Shown: one piece after another, positions 44,605 to 53,042 of the stretch
How positions within the stretch are numbered: the stretch's first letter is position 1
How the letters are laid out: each line of letters starts with the position of its first letter
Assembly: GCF_003363755.1 (NCBI RefSeq)
Contig: NZ_CP031396.1
Location: 868,001 to 932,000 of the forward strand
DNA: 64,000 bases
Direction: 5' to 3'
DNA from: Pseudomonas protegens
GTDB lineage: Bacteria; Pseudomonadota; Gammaproteobacteria; Pseudomonadales; Pseudomonadaceae
Program-made: the position numbers and the translations under genes
Notes under the pieces: generated by a model
What the model was told of the DNA's origin: nothing
Databases searched by the model: none
What the model saw: only the letters and a program-made list of their open reading frames with translations

Positions 44605-46629
44605 ATGGACGTCCCCTTCCTGCGCTCGACCCTGGCCGCCGGCCTGCTGCTGGCCAGCGCCAGCGCCCTGGCCCACACCATGAACCACGGCAGCGATGAA
44701 CACAGTGGCGGCTTCACCCCGGTGCCGCCGGACACGCCCTACCTGCAAGTGCTGCACAAATGCGTCAGCCCCCAGGACACCGAGGGCGACCAACTGCTCT
44801 CGGGCCTGGGCGGCACCCGTTACCCCCTGGTCAGCCTCAAGCAGCCGGAGCAGGTCCAGGCCTTCTACAGCCAGGGCATGGCCCTGCAATACGGTTTCAA
44901 TTTCTCGGCAGCGATCCGCGCCTTCTATCAGGCCAGCCGCTTCGACGAAGGCTCGGCCATGCCCTATTGGGGCATCGCGCTGTCGGCCAACTCCAACATC
45001 AACAGTGTCGCCACCACCGGTTGCAACCAGTTGGCCTACCGCTCGGTTCAGATCGCCCTGGAGCACGCCAGCGCCCGGCTCAAGGACAGCGCCGCACAAG
45101 CCGCCTTCAGCCAGCGTCAGCTGCAGCGCGAGGTGGACTACGCCAAGGCGCTGCTGAGCCTGTATAGCGAAAAGGACGGCCAGGTCAGCCTCGGCGATGA
45201 GGGCAACAAGCGCTACGCCGACTCCATGAAAAAACTGTCGGAAGACTACTTTGACGACCTCGATGCCGCGACCCTGTACGCCGACGCCCTGCTCAGCCGC
45301 GACCCGTGGAAATGGTGGGACGGCACCGAGGCCGTATCCAATCAGGTCAAGCCGACCGACGCCGCCTACGAGGCCCTGCAAGTGCTCAACCGGGTGCTGG
45401 TCCAGGACCAGCAGCACACCGGGGCCAATCACTTCTACATCCACGCCATCGAGGAATCACCCTTCCCCGACAGCGGCCTGCCCATGGCCAATCGCTTCCG
45501 CGACCAGAACCCGGCCATCGGCCATCTGGTGCACATGGCCTCGCACATCTACCAGCGCACCGGCAACAACAACCTGGCCAGCGTGGCCAACTACACCGCC
45601 GTCTCGGTGGACCGCGCTTACGCCCATCAGGTCCAGCCGCAAAGCCCCTATGCCTTGCACTACCTGGGGCACAACATCCACTTCCTGACCTGGACACTGT
45701 CCATCGAAGGCCGGCAGAACGAATCCATGAACATGGCCGAGGAACTGGTGGAGAACACCACCCGCTACGCGGCCGTGCCCTTCCTTTGCCAGCAGTACCC
45801 CGAAGAGCTCAAGACCAAGAGCGACTACTTCTACGCGGTGCCCTACTACTTCGCCGTGCGCTTCGAGGACTGGGACGCCCTGGCACGGATCGAGCCGAAG
45901 ATCGACGCCGGCCTGGCCACCCTCAACCAGACCTGCCGCGAGGCCAACCAGGGAACGGACAAGCCCTGGCAGGACTTGACCAAGCCCTACACCCAGCTGA
46001 TGAAGGCCTATGCCCTGGCGTACCGGCAACTGAGCGCCCAGAACCTCAACCAGGACCAGGCCCGCGATGCCCTCAAGGGTTTCTGGCAGGCGGTCGCCGC
46101 CTCGCCCCAGCCCCTGACCGGCAAGGACGCCCTGCAATATGGCAACAATTCCGCGCTGCAGCTGCTGCGCATCGCCAACCTGACCCTGCTCGACCGCGCC
46201 CTGACCCGTGCCGCCGGCCCACTGGATCTCGCAGCCCTCAAAAACCTGGGCAACCAGGTATTCAACAACGCCAAAGAGGGCCTCAACGCTGACCTGCAGG
46301 CCCTGACCGGCGATGCCGGCCAGCAGCAGATTGCCGCCTGGCGCAAGGCAGTGGAGGTGCAAGACGCCCTGGCCTACAACGAGCCGCCGGACTGGTACTA
46401 CACCCTGCGCGAGTCCCTGGGTTATGCCTTGCTGGCGCAGAAACGCTATGCCGAGGCGGAACAGGTGTTTCGTGAGGATCTGGCGGGCAACCGCCTCAGC
46501 GGCCGCTCCCTCAACGGCCTGAAGTTGAGCCTGGAAAACCAGCCCGGCAAACAGGTCCCGGCGTTGCTCGAGGAGCAACTGCAAACCGCCTGGCGCAATG
46601 CCACGGTAAGCCCGGCGCCCAAGCTCTAG
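44605..46629 (+). CDS. Exported His-rich TPR-like protein of unknown function
   Basis: This 674-residue protein has a Sec signal peptide (LRSTLAAGLLLASASALAH, cleavage near residue 24) followed by a His-rich mature start (HTMNHGSDEHSGG). The body is helical and repeat-like, with PYWGIALSANSN near 120. Clustered His motifs follow at about 275-355: FYIHAIEE, HLVHMASHIYQR, YLGHNIHFL. I know this as a widespread family of TPR-like exported proteins without an assigned function; the conserved His residues suggest a metal or heme site. AAGGAG lies about 10 bases before the ATG. It follows the decarboxylase by 85 bp on the same strand and converges on the DUF2182-tyrosinase operon. Confidence 0.75.
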   Translation: MDVPFLRSTLAAGLLLASASALAHTMNHGSDEHSGGFTPVPPDTPYLQVLHKCVSPQDTEGDQLLSGLGGTRYPLVSLKQPEQVQAFYSQGMALQYGFNFSAAIRAFYQASRFDEGSAMPYWGIALSANSNINSVATTGCNQLAYRSVQIALEHASARLKDSAAQAAFSQRQLQREVDYAKALLSLYSEKDGQVSLGDEGNKRYADSMKKLSEDYFDDLDAATLYADALLSRDPWKWWDGTEAVSNQVKPTDAAYEALQVLNRVLVQDQQHTGANHFYIHAIEESPFPDSGLPMANRFRDQNPAIGHLVHMASHIYQRTGNNNLASVANYTAVSVDRAYAHQVQPQSPYALHYLGHNIHFLTWTLSIEGRQNESMNMAEELVENTTRYAAVPFLCQQYPEELKTKSDYFYAVPYYFAVRFEDWDALARIEPKIDAGLATLNQTCREANQGTDKPWQDLTKPYTQLMKAYALAYRQLSAQNLNQDQARDALKGFWQAVAASPQPLTGKDALQYGNNSALQLLRIANLTLLDRALTRAAGPLDLAALKNLGNQVFNNAKEGLNADLQALTGDAGQQQIAAWRKAVEVQDALAYNEPPDWYYTLRESLGYALLAQKRYAEAEQVFREDLAGNRLSGRSLNGLKLSLENQPGKQVPALLEEQLQTAWRNATVSPAPKL

Positions 46630-46691
46630 CCACAGGCTGCCCAGCGCCTGCCCCCGTTGCAACGCCGGGCCGGGCGCTGTGCCCCCTGTGG
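46630..46691. terminator. Hairpin between convergent operons (probable bidirectional terminator)
   Basis: CCACAGG (46630-46636) pairs with CCTGTGG (46685-46691), and the inner CAGCGC pairs with GCGCTG, with small internal loops. It sits in the 78-bp gap between the convergent TPR-like and DUF2182 genes. No T-run is present, so efficiency is uncertain. Confidence 0.4.
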
Positions 46692-46707
46692 CCGGACGGG
46701 ACCTGCT

Positions 46708-47439
46708 TCACGGGCGCCGGCGCAGGGCCAACGGCCAGTACCATTGCGCCGGTCGCGGCCGTAACAGGCGTTCGTAGAGCATCCATAGGGTGCACAACAG
46801 CATCAACAACAGGTGGCCCTGCTCCACCAGCAGCGGCAACAACATCAGCGGCCAGCAGGAACCCACGCACCAACTTCCGAGCGTCACCCCGAACCCCAGG
46901 CAGTCACGGACAAAGCGCCAACCGAAGGCGGCGATTCGCGGTTGCCGGTGACACTGGTTCAGGCAGTGCTGCTTGAACGGCGACGCCTGCCACAGCAGGC
47001 ACAGGGCCAGGGCCGCCCCCAGGCTCGGCAGGGACGACAGCCCCAACCAGAGTCGGGTTACCACCACCAGCCCCAGCAACACCAACCCCATCACGCTCCA
47101 GACCGCGACAAAACCCAGCACGAACAGACTCACCGCCTGCCAGCGCTTGCGCCGCAGGCTGCGGTGCCAGACGTACCTCAGTGGCTGCACCAGCAACAAC
47201 GGCGTCATGGCCAGCAGCATCAGCAGCCAGGCCAGCAACAGCGGCCCCGGAGGGTTGAACAGCAGCGCCTGCTCGATGCCCTGCCAGCCCAGGGCATAAC
47301 CGGCCAACGGCAGGCTGCCGCAGAACGCCGGGATCGACAGCAGCGCCGTCGATCCCAGCAACCATCCCCAACCGCAGAGGCTGGCCAGCAGCAACCAAGG
47401 CACCGCACCACGCCCCAGGCGCTGCAGATGGCCCTTCAC
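46708..47439 (-). CDS. DUF2182 multi-pass membrane protein (putative metal-binding/copper-related)
   Basis: This 243-residue protein has five to six hydrophobic helices. The DUF2182 pattern includes WLLMLLAMTPLLLVQPLRYV and the Cys/Gly-rich helix GVTLGSWCVGSCWPLMLLPL. A loop has SPFKQHCLNQCH, a Cys/His set suited to a soft metal. It starts with GTG 5 bp after the tyrosinase stop, with GGGAGG upstream in the tyrosinase end, so it is coupled to tyrosinase. DUF2182 proteins are described as predicted metal-binding membrane proteins; here copper supply to tyrosinase is an inference from position. Confidence 0.8.
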   Translation of the reverse strand: MKGHLQRLGRGAVPWLLLASLCGWGWLLGSTALLSIPAFCGSLPLAGYALGWQGIEQALLFNPPGPLLLAWLLMLLAMTPLLLVQPLRYVWHRSLRRKRWQAVSLFVLGFVAVWSVMGLVLLGLVVVTRLWLGLSSLPSLGAALALCLLWQASPFKQHCLNQCHRQPRIAAFGWRFVRDCLGFGVTLGSWCVGSCWPLMLLPLLVEQGHLLLMLLCTLWMLYERLLRPRPAQWYWPLALRRRP

Positions 47440-47444
47440 GCCCC

Positions 47445-49022
47445 TCAGCCTCCCAACCGCGTGAGGCTGACCCGCGCGACCGTCACCTGATCCTCCGGAC
47501 GGACCGGAGTCTTGGAGATGAAACGAACATCCAGCTGATCCGCCGAGGTGATGCCGTTCAAGTGCAAGGCATCGATGATGTCGGTGATTTCAAACACCTC
47601 GGTGATGCCCTGGCCACCGTGATCACCGTCCGCCCGGCAGGCCTGGCACAGGCCGAACAACGACAGCACACCGGCACGCAGTTGCGGATGCTCGGCCGGG
47701 TCAGCGCCCGGTGGCAGGTTGATATAGACCTGCAACACGATCGAATCGCGTTTGCCGCGGATGTTCTCCAGGTTGAGAAAGACCCGGTCCGGAGGGGTCA
47801 GGTCGGCGGCCAACAGGTTCGACTTGAGGCTGCTGAACACCTTCTGTGTACTGGCCTTGTCCAGTACCACCCGGGTCTCTGTCGAACGGCCGACGAGGTC
47901 CAGGGGTGCCTGATTGGCGCCGATCAATTCACTGCTCTGCTGATTGCTCATCAGTAGCCCCTGGGTAGAGAACTGCTGCACTTGATCGACCGCCAACCCC
48001 AGGCGCACCAGCCGCTGGTGCAGTGGATGGACGTCGGGCTTGGCGGCGGTGCTGGTGTCGTAGCGATAGTCGAGACCGGGGGCCTGGGTGTCGAGCATCT
48101 GCGCCACCTTGAATTTCCACGGTTGCCCGCTGACGGTGGGCACGACAAAGGGCCGGTTCAGGCCGGTCGGGCCGTTGTACCAGTCGGGCACATCAGGGTT
48201 CTGGTGCTCCTGGTTGCTGTCCAGCCAGACCTGCCAGAGGCGGTCGATATTGGCGTGGTGCAGCCAGAAAATCGGGTCCAGGGCCGCCGTCTGCGGGTAG
48301 CTCATCAAGCCCTGAGCCGGCTGCTGGCCCGCAGGCACCGGCGTCACCTGGTCCTCACCCCCCACTTCGGTATGCACGATATTGTGCGGGCGCGCCTCCA
48401 GGCCGCCACGGATACCGCTCTTGTGCCCGCCCAGGCTGCTGGCGGTGCCACCAAAACCCGGCGGATTGCCCATGTAGCCGCCTTCGAACACTGGATCATC
48501 CAGGCATCCCAGGCCGATCAAGTCGGCTATCAGCACCACCTTGCCATCGCCGTCGGGACCGTAGCGGCGCTCGACATACAACGGGTTCTTGCCACCACCA
48601 TCGGGCAGGGTCCGGGCGGCGAAACACAACGGCAGCTGCAAGGCTTTCTGCCCCAGGTTGTAGTTCCAGTACGGCAACGCCCAGTCCTTGGGGCCACCGA
48701 GCTTGACCACGGCATCACGGACAATCTGCTCGAAGGACGCCACGTAGCCGCGATGCCAGGGCAGGAACATCCAGTTGGAATGCTGGCATTGGTTCCAGTA
48801 CAGCTGACGCTCGTTTTCGTCAGGCAGCTTTTCGCCCTTGTGCAGATAACCGGCGTCGCGCCACATGCCTTCGTCAAACCCGTGAATCGCCGCGAGGAAC
48901 CGCCAACTGGTGCGATCGGTGATCGGTCGCTGCTGCAGGACGCCGACCGCCTTGACATACCACAGCAAGGTGTGATCCCAGTCGCTGTTGAACTTCCATA
49001 CATCACGCCGAACATGAACCAT
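47445..49022 (-). CDS. Tyrosinase (type 3 copper protein) with C-terminal extension
   Basis: This 525-residue enzyme has both copper sites. CuA is formed by H47 (AAIHGFD), H81 and H90 (HSNWMFLPWHRG), and CuB by H213, H217 (RPHNIVH) and H256 (DPIFWLHHANIDRLW). Cys79 stands two residues before H81 (C-Q-H), the arrangement that forms a Cys-His thioether in fungal-type tyrosinases. Residues from about 300 form an extra domain, perhaps a lid over the active site. There is no Sec or Tat signal, so the protein is cytoplasmic or secreted otherwise. AGGGAG precedes the ATG. It oxidises phenols/catechols to quinones. It is followed 5 bp later by DUF2182 and preceded by a PLD-like gene on the same strand. 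Confidence 0.92.
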   Translation of the reverse strand: MVHVRRDVWKFNSDWDHTLLWYVKAVGVLQQRPITDRTSWRFLAAIHGFDEGMWRDAGYLHKGEKLPDENERQLYWNQCQHSNWMFLPWHRGYVASFEQIVRDAVVKLGGPKDWALPYWNYNLGQKALQLPLCFAARTLPDGGGKNPLYVERRYGPDGDGKVVLIADLIGLGCLDDPVFEGGYMGNPPGFGGTASSLGGHKSGIRGGLEARPHNIVHTEVGGEDQVTPVPAGQQPAQGLMSYPQTAALDPIFWLHHANIDRLWQVWLDSNQEHQNPDVPDWYNGPTGLNRPFVVPTVSGQPWKFKVAQMLDTQAPGLDYRYDTSTAAKPDVHPLHQRLVRLGLAVDQVQQFSTQGLLMSNQQSSELIGANQAPLDLVGRSTETRVVLDKASTQKVFSSLKSNLLAADLTPPDRVFLNLENIRGKRDSIVLQVYINLPPGADPAEHPQLRAGVLSLFGLCQACRADGDHGGQGITEVFEITDIIDALHLNGITSADQLDVRFISKTPVRPEDQVTVARVSLTRLGG

Positions 49023-49155
49023 GGCCTATCTCCCTGATAAAACCGCGCTACAGAGGACGAATTTCCTCCGCTGGCAACGCTAGATCAGGTGATATCAATC
49101 TGCCTGCCCGGCCCCGGTAAAAGCGGACCGATGGCAGGCCGTTCGGCGGCTCGGT

Positions 49156-50802
49156 TCAGCGCCCGGAAAAACGCAGGCGCGACAGCTGGCGCAGGTCGCC
49201 TTCCAGGTAATAGTCATCGCTCCAGCGGTCGTCCACCGCCAGGGGCCGGACCTGCTTGAGGGCCAACTGCCTGGCGAAGTAGCGAAACCGGTAATGCTCA
49301 TAGAAGCGCAGCAGTTCCAGGCCGTAGCGATCCGCCAGATCGGTGTCGCCACGGATGATCAGGTAGTTCTCGTCATTGCTCTGGCTGGCGCCGACGCTGA
49401 GGTTGTGGCTGCCGCTGATGATCACCGGAGCCTCGCTGGTGAAGTCGGTCACCAGCGCCTTGGTGTGCACCAGCAGGTTGCCCCTCTGGCCCTTCAGACC
49501 CTCCTTGAGCCAGCCTTCCAGGCCCTTGTTGAGCAAAGCGGTGGCGGCAAACTCGGCGGTGCGATCGGCGTGGAAGCCGGTGATGCGACTGGCCGTGTTT
49601 TGCAGGCCATAACGCAGCACATCGTCGTGGGGCTGGCCGAGCAAGGCGTCGAGAATCCTGTCGGGCAAGGCGAAGGCGGTGACGAACAGCAGGTCGCGGC
49701 GGGCGCCGTTGATGATGTCGACGAACTCACTGAGATCGCCCTGCCCCCTGCGCGGAGAAAAACCGGCGAACAGCGGTGCATCCGGCTGCATGGGATTGTC
49801 CTGGGTCAACCATTTGCGCGTGGCGCCCACGTCCGTCGGCGCCTGCCAGATCTGCTCGAACACCTGTAGATAGCGCCCGGCAATGTCCGGGTGATCGAGG
49901 CTGTGCAGCACATTGGCCTGGCGGTAGACCCCATTGGCGGTGAAGTTGGTGCTGCCGCAGAGCACCGCTTCGGGCTGACGCTGGCCGGCGGCGTCGAGGC
50001 GGCTGAGGACGATGAACTTGTCATGGAAGATCCCGTGGGTCACCCGCCCGCGTTTGCTGTGCTCGGGCAGGTGCTGCAGGCTGGCCTGGTTCTGCGTGGT
50101 GTCGTCGTCCCCGGGGCCGGCGTGGTACAGCACCCGCACGTGCACGCCACGGTCGAAGGCGGCGTTGACCGCGTCAACGACGGCCTGCAACTGGTACTCG
50201 TAGATGGCGACGTCCAGGCTCCAGCTGGCATCCGTGGCGCGCTGGATAAACCCCAGAAGCGCCTCCAGCAGACCGTTTTCCAGCCATTGCCGCGGGGCGT
50301 CGGGCCAGGATTCGATGGGCAGTTTCTTGTTGTTGCTGAGCAACGCATCCAGTTGCGGAAACTTGCGCGAGAAGGCCTGGCTGGCGGCCACGGCACGGTT
50401 GAAGATCACCTGCTGCCCCGGCGGCTGGCCGTTGTCGGCGGTGATGCTCAGTTCCAGGGCCTCCCCCAGTTGCGGCGCATCGGGGCTGCCGTAGGCCAGA
50501 TGCACCCGATAGTTGAGGGTGGTGCCGGGGCGGACCGCGTAGTCGGCCCAGCGAAACTTCTGCAGCGGCGCCTGATCGCTGGGGGTGGCGTTGTATTGGG
50601 GGAAGGTATGGGTCTTGCCGGGGAAGGTCAGGCTATTGAACAGAAACAGCCAGGGCTTGCTGCCGACCTGCTTCTCGATGGCGAAGCCCAGCAGCCCCTT
50701 GCGCCGTGACGCATCCAGATCCATGGCCAGCAACACCCCATTGGTCCCGGCATAGGCCTTGACCCGGAAATCGTCCTTATCGTTACGCACCAGTACCCGC
50801 AT
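49156..50802 (-). CDS. Phospholipase D-like protein (two HKD motifs)
   Basis: This 548-residue protein has two PLD catalytic motifs: HDKFIVLSRLD with downstream GSTNFT (about 255-290) and HTKALVTDF with GSHNLS (about 435-465). Both are slightly degenerate in the second half but keep H, K and D/N. The N-terminal about 150 residues form a beta-rich domain (TLNYRVHLAYGSPDAP). There is no signal peptide. AGGAG sits 7 bases before the ATG. It is 133 bp upstream of tyrosinase on the same strand and may share the operon. Substrate could be lipid, nucleic acid or another phosphodiester. Confidence 0.85.
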   Translation of the reverse strand: MRVLVRNDKDDFRVKAYAGTNGVLLAMDLDASRRKGLLGFAIEKQVGSKPWLFLFNSLTFPGKTHTFPQYNATPSDQAPLQKFRWADYAVRPGTTLNYRVHLAYGSPDAPQLGEALELSITADNGQPPGQQVIFNRAVAASQAFSRKFPQLDALLSNNKKLPIESWPDAPRQWLENGLLEALLGFIQRATDASWSLDVAIYEYQLQAVVDAVNAAFDRGVHVRVLYHAGPGDDDTTQNQASLQHLPEHSKRGRVTHGIFHDKFIVLSRLDAAGQRQPEAVLCGSTNFTANGVYRQANVLHSLDHPDIAGRYLQVFEQIWQAPTDVGATRKWLTQDNPMQPDAPLFAGFSPRRGQGDLSEFVDIINGARRDLLFVTAFALPDRILDALLGQPHDDVLRYGLQNTASRITGFHADRTAEFAATALLNKGLEGWLKEGLKGQRGNLLVHTKALVTDFTSEAPVIISGSHNLSVGASQSNDENYLIIRGDTDLADRYGLELLRFYEHYRFRYFARQLALKQVRPLAVDDRWSDDYYLEGDLRQLSRLRFSGR

Positions 50803-50830
50803 CGCTTCACTCCTGTGTTGGCGCAGGCAG

Positions 50831-51271
50831 TGTAGCCGCTGCCAAGCCTCGGCGAGGCTGCGTAAAGGTCCGCAGGACCTTGCCTGGTGATCGACTGACG
50901 AGTCTCTAGCGCTCTCAGGGTTTTTGCGGCCCTGCGGGCCGTTCGCAGCCTGCGGCAGCGGCTACAATCTCGGGTTGGTGTAGCCGCTGCCAAGCCTCGG
51001 CGAGGCTGCGTAAAGGTCCGCAAGACCTTGCCTGGCGATCGACTGACGAGTCTCTAGCGCTCTCAGGGTTTTTGCGGCCCTGCGGGCCGTTCGCAGCCTG
51101 CGGCAGCGGCTACACCAGCCCGGATTGACACTGGCTGTAGCCGCTGCCGAGCCACGGCGAGGCTGCGAAAAGGCCCGCAGGGCCTTGCCTGGCGATCGAC
51201 TGACGAACCTCTAGCGCTCTCAGGTTTTTTGCGGCCCTGCGGGCCGTTCGCAGCCTGCGGCAGCGGCTACA
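50831..51271. repeat. Three tandem copies of a 136-bp palindromic REP unit
   Basis: Units occupy 50831-50966, 50979-51114 and 51136-51271, each 136 bp, each starting TGTAGCCGCTGCC and ending with its exact inverse GGCAGCGGCTACA. Inside each are CCCGCAGGGCC-type inner inverted arms. They fill the 464-bp gap between PLD and the chelatase VWA frame. The last unit's end supplies the TAG stop of the VWA frame at 51267-51269. A fourth copy is at 36173-36307. Confidence 0.85.
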
Positions 51272-51926
51272 GGTCGATGTGTTGGTAGGTGGCGTTGAGG
51301 CGTGTGGCCAGTTCGCGGGCGCGGCCCAGGCGGATCGGGCCGCGTTCGATGTCGAGCAGCAAGGTCGGGCAGTTCAGGGGCTGCAACAGCGGCAGGGTTT
51401 TCAAGCGGCCATCGGTGATCAGCAGTACGCGCTGCTGTTCCGCCGGCAGGCGCCGCTGACGCTGCTCCAGCCACCGGGCCGCTTCGCTCAGGGCTTGTGG
51501 CAAGGGGGTGCCGCCAGCAGCACCGAGGCTATCGAGCCAGTGCCGCAGGTCCTGGGAGGCTTTCAGGCCCTGGACCTGCCAGCTCGGTGCGCGGCCGCTG
51601 GCGGTGAGCAGGGCCAGGCGCGCGCGCTGGCGGTAGGCGTCGTCGAACAGTTGTGCCAGCAGGCCCTTGGCGTCGCTCAGGGCGCTGTGGCGGCGGGTCG
51701 AGGCCGAGGCGTCGACGATCACCAGCCACAGTTCATGGGGCGCGCGGCTGCGCAGGCGAAACAGCAGGTCTTGGCGCAAGCGCGGCCGGCCCTTGAGCAA
51801 GGTGCCGGGCCAGTTGATGGAACCGGCGCGGGCCTCGCGGCCTTTGCCTTGCCGGCCATGATCCAGGTGCCCCGCCCGGGGCTTGGCATCCGCCCCCCGA
51901 TCAGTGCGGGGACGAATGCCTAGGGC
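51267..51926 (-). CDS. ChlD-type VWA domain of cobaltochelatase, read by -1 frameshift from the upstream AAA+ gene
   Basis: This 219-residue stretch continues the AAA+ frame after a -1 shift. It runs ALGIRPRTDRG, a basic/Gly linker, GSINWPGTLLKGRPRLRQDL, and then a VWA domain with the MIDAS motif D-A-S-A-S and T-PLPQAL and LLITDGR strands. Between an in-frame TGA near 51947 and the TTG at 51800 there is no ATG or GTG, and that TTG has no ribosome site and would drop the conserved linker. The AAA+ plus VWA product (about 553 aa) would be the medium subunit working with CobN in cobalt insertion. The stop lies inside a REP repeat. Confidence 0.8.
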   Translation of the reverse strand, partial: ALGIRPRTDRGADAKPRAGHLDHGRQGKGREARAGSINWPGTLLKGRPRLRQDLLFRLRSRAPHELWLVIVDASASTRRHSALSDAKGLLAQLFDDAYRQRARLALLTASGRAPSWQVQGLKASQDLRHWLDSLGAAGGTPLPQALSEAARWLEQRQRRLPAEQQRVLLITDGRLKTLPLLQPLNCPTLLLDIERGPIRLGRARELATRLNATYQHIDL

Positions 51927-51932
51927 TTTTTT
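51886..51932 (-). other. Programmed -1 ribosomal frameshift signal
   Basis: On the minus strand the AAA+ gene reads CCA AAA AAG CCC TAG. The heptamer A AAA AAG (51932-51926) is in the correct phase for tandem tRNA-Lys slippage, as in dnaX. After a 6-base spacer, GCATTCG (51919-51913) pairs with CGGATGC (51892-51886) and CCCC pairs with GGGG inside it, giving a GC-rich stem of about 11 pairs. The zero-frame stop TAG (51922-51920) lies in the spacer. Confidence 0.85.
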
Positions 51933-52927
51933 GGCCAGCTGGGCACTTCACGCCGGGCGCCGGTGGGCAACGCCTGGGCCGGCATTTCGCCCCATTGGCC
52001 CTGGCCTTCACTGGGGTTGGCATTGGCTGACGCCGGCGGCTGGGGGCTGGGCTCCGATTGCGGCGCACTGGGCGCAGTCTCTCGGCGGCGGTGGCGCAAG
52101 GCAAACTCGGCGACCGCGTCGATGTCTTGCTCGGCGATAGCGCTGGCACCGCGCCAGGCGGCGTGGGCCCGGGCGGCTCGCAACCACACCAGGTCGGCGC
52201 GCAGGCCGTCGACGCCTGCAGCGAAGCAACGCTCGGTGATCAGCTCCAGGGACAGGTCATCGAGGGCGATGGCCGGCAGCAGCGCTCGGGCCTGCTGGCA
52301 ACGCTCGCGCAACGCCGTTTGCGCCTCGGCCCATTGGCCGCAGAAGCCCTGGGGGTCGCTGTCGAAATCCAGGCGCCGGCGGATGATCTGCCCGCGCTCC
52401 TGCGGCGCGGGCTGGCCGCTCAAGGCGACGTTGAGGCCGAAGCGGTCCAGCAGTTGCGGACGTAGTTCGCCCTCTTCCGGGTTCATGGTGCCAATCAGCA
52501 CGAACTTCGCCGAATGGCGATGGGAAATACCGTCGCGCTCGATCAGGTTGGTGCCGCTGGCGGCTACGTCCAGCAGCAGGTCCACCAGGTGATCAGGCAG
52601 CAGGTTGACTTCATCGACATAGAGCACACCACCGTCGGCCTTGGCCAGAACCCCCGGAGAGAACTGCGCCCGGCCTTCGCCCAGGGCGGCGTCCAAATCC
52701 AGGGTGCCCACCAGGCGCTCTTCGGTGGCGCCCAGGGGCAAGGTGACGAACTGGCCGCTGGCCAAGAGATCGGCCAGGCCCCGCGCCAGGGTCGACTTGG
52801 CCATGCCCCGCGGGCCTTCGATCAGCACACCGCCGATCTTCGGGTCGATGGCGGTCAGGCACAGGGCCAGTTTCAGGCGTTCGGCGCCGACCACGGCGGA
52901 CAGCGGGAAATGGGGGGTGTCGCTCAT
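51920..52927 (-). CDS. AAA+ ATPase, magnesium/cobalt chelatase ChlI-like subunit (zero-frame product)
   Basis: The 335-residue zero-frame product has Walker A as GPRGMAKST (about 39-47), Walker B as GGVLYVDEVNLL (about 98-109), the sensor region LIGTMNPEEGELRPQLLDRF (about 148-167), and a Pro/Ser-rich tail ending PSWPKKP. It energises insertion of Co2+ by the large subunit CobN. It lies downstream of cobN on the same strand (154 bp apart). The last codons form a -1 slippery site, so the same gene is expected to make both this small ChlI-like subunit and a larger ChlD-like one. Confidence 0.88.
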   Translation of the reverse strand: MSDTPHFPLSAVVGAERLKLALCLTAIDPKIGGVLIEGPRGMAKSTLARGLADLLASGQFVTLPLGATEERLVGTLDLDAALGEGRAQFSPGVLAKADGGVLYVDEVNLLPDHLVDLLLDVAASGTNLIERDGISHRHSAKFVLIGTMNPEEGELRPQLLDRFGLNVALSGQPAPQERGQIIRRRLDFDSDPQGFCGQWAEAQTALRERCQQARALLPAIALDDLSLELITERCFAAGVDGLRADLVWLRAARAHAAWRGASAIAEQDIDAVAEFALRHRRRETAPSAPQSEPSPQPPASANANPSEGQGQWGEMPAQALPTGARREVPSWPKKP

Positions 52928-53042
52928 GTCGGGGTCTCGCTCAAGGGTTGTGCAAACATCAGGGGGTGGCCACTGCTACAGGTTGCGATCGGCACCGCAG
53001 AGCCGTCGCGAGGAGGTTCGGGGCGGTAGCACGTGACGTCGA

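Noticed and set aside
50831..51271. CRISPR array
   Set aside because: The units are 136 bp, internally palindromic and nearly contiguous, with no short repeat-spacer rhythm and no cas genes. They are REP-type elements.
51267..51800. The VWA frame as an independent gene starting at TTG 51800, or a pseudogene caused by a frameshift mutation
   Set aside because: No ribosome site precedes the TTG and it would delete a conserved linker. The junction carries a phased slippery heptamer, a correct spacer and a stem, which random mutation would rarely make. A sequencing error in the A-run cannot be fully excluded.
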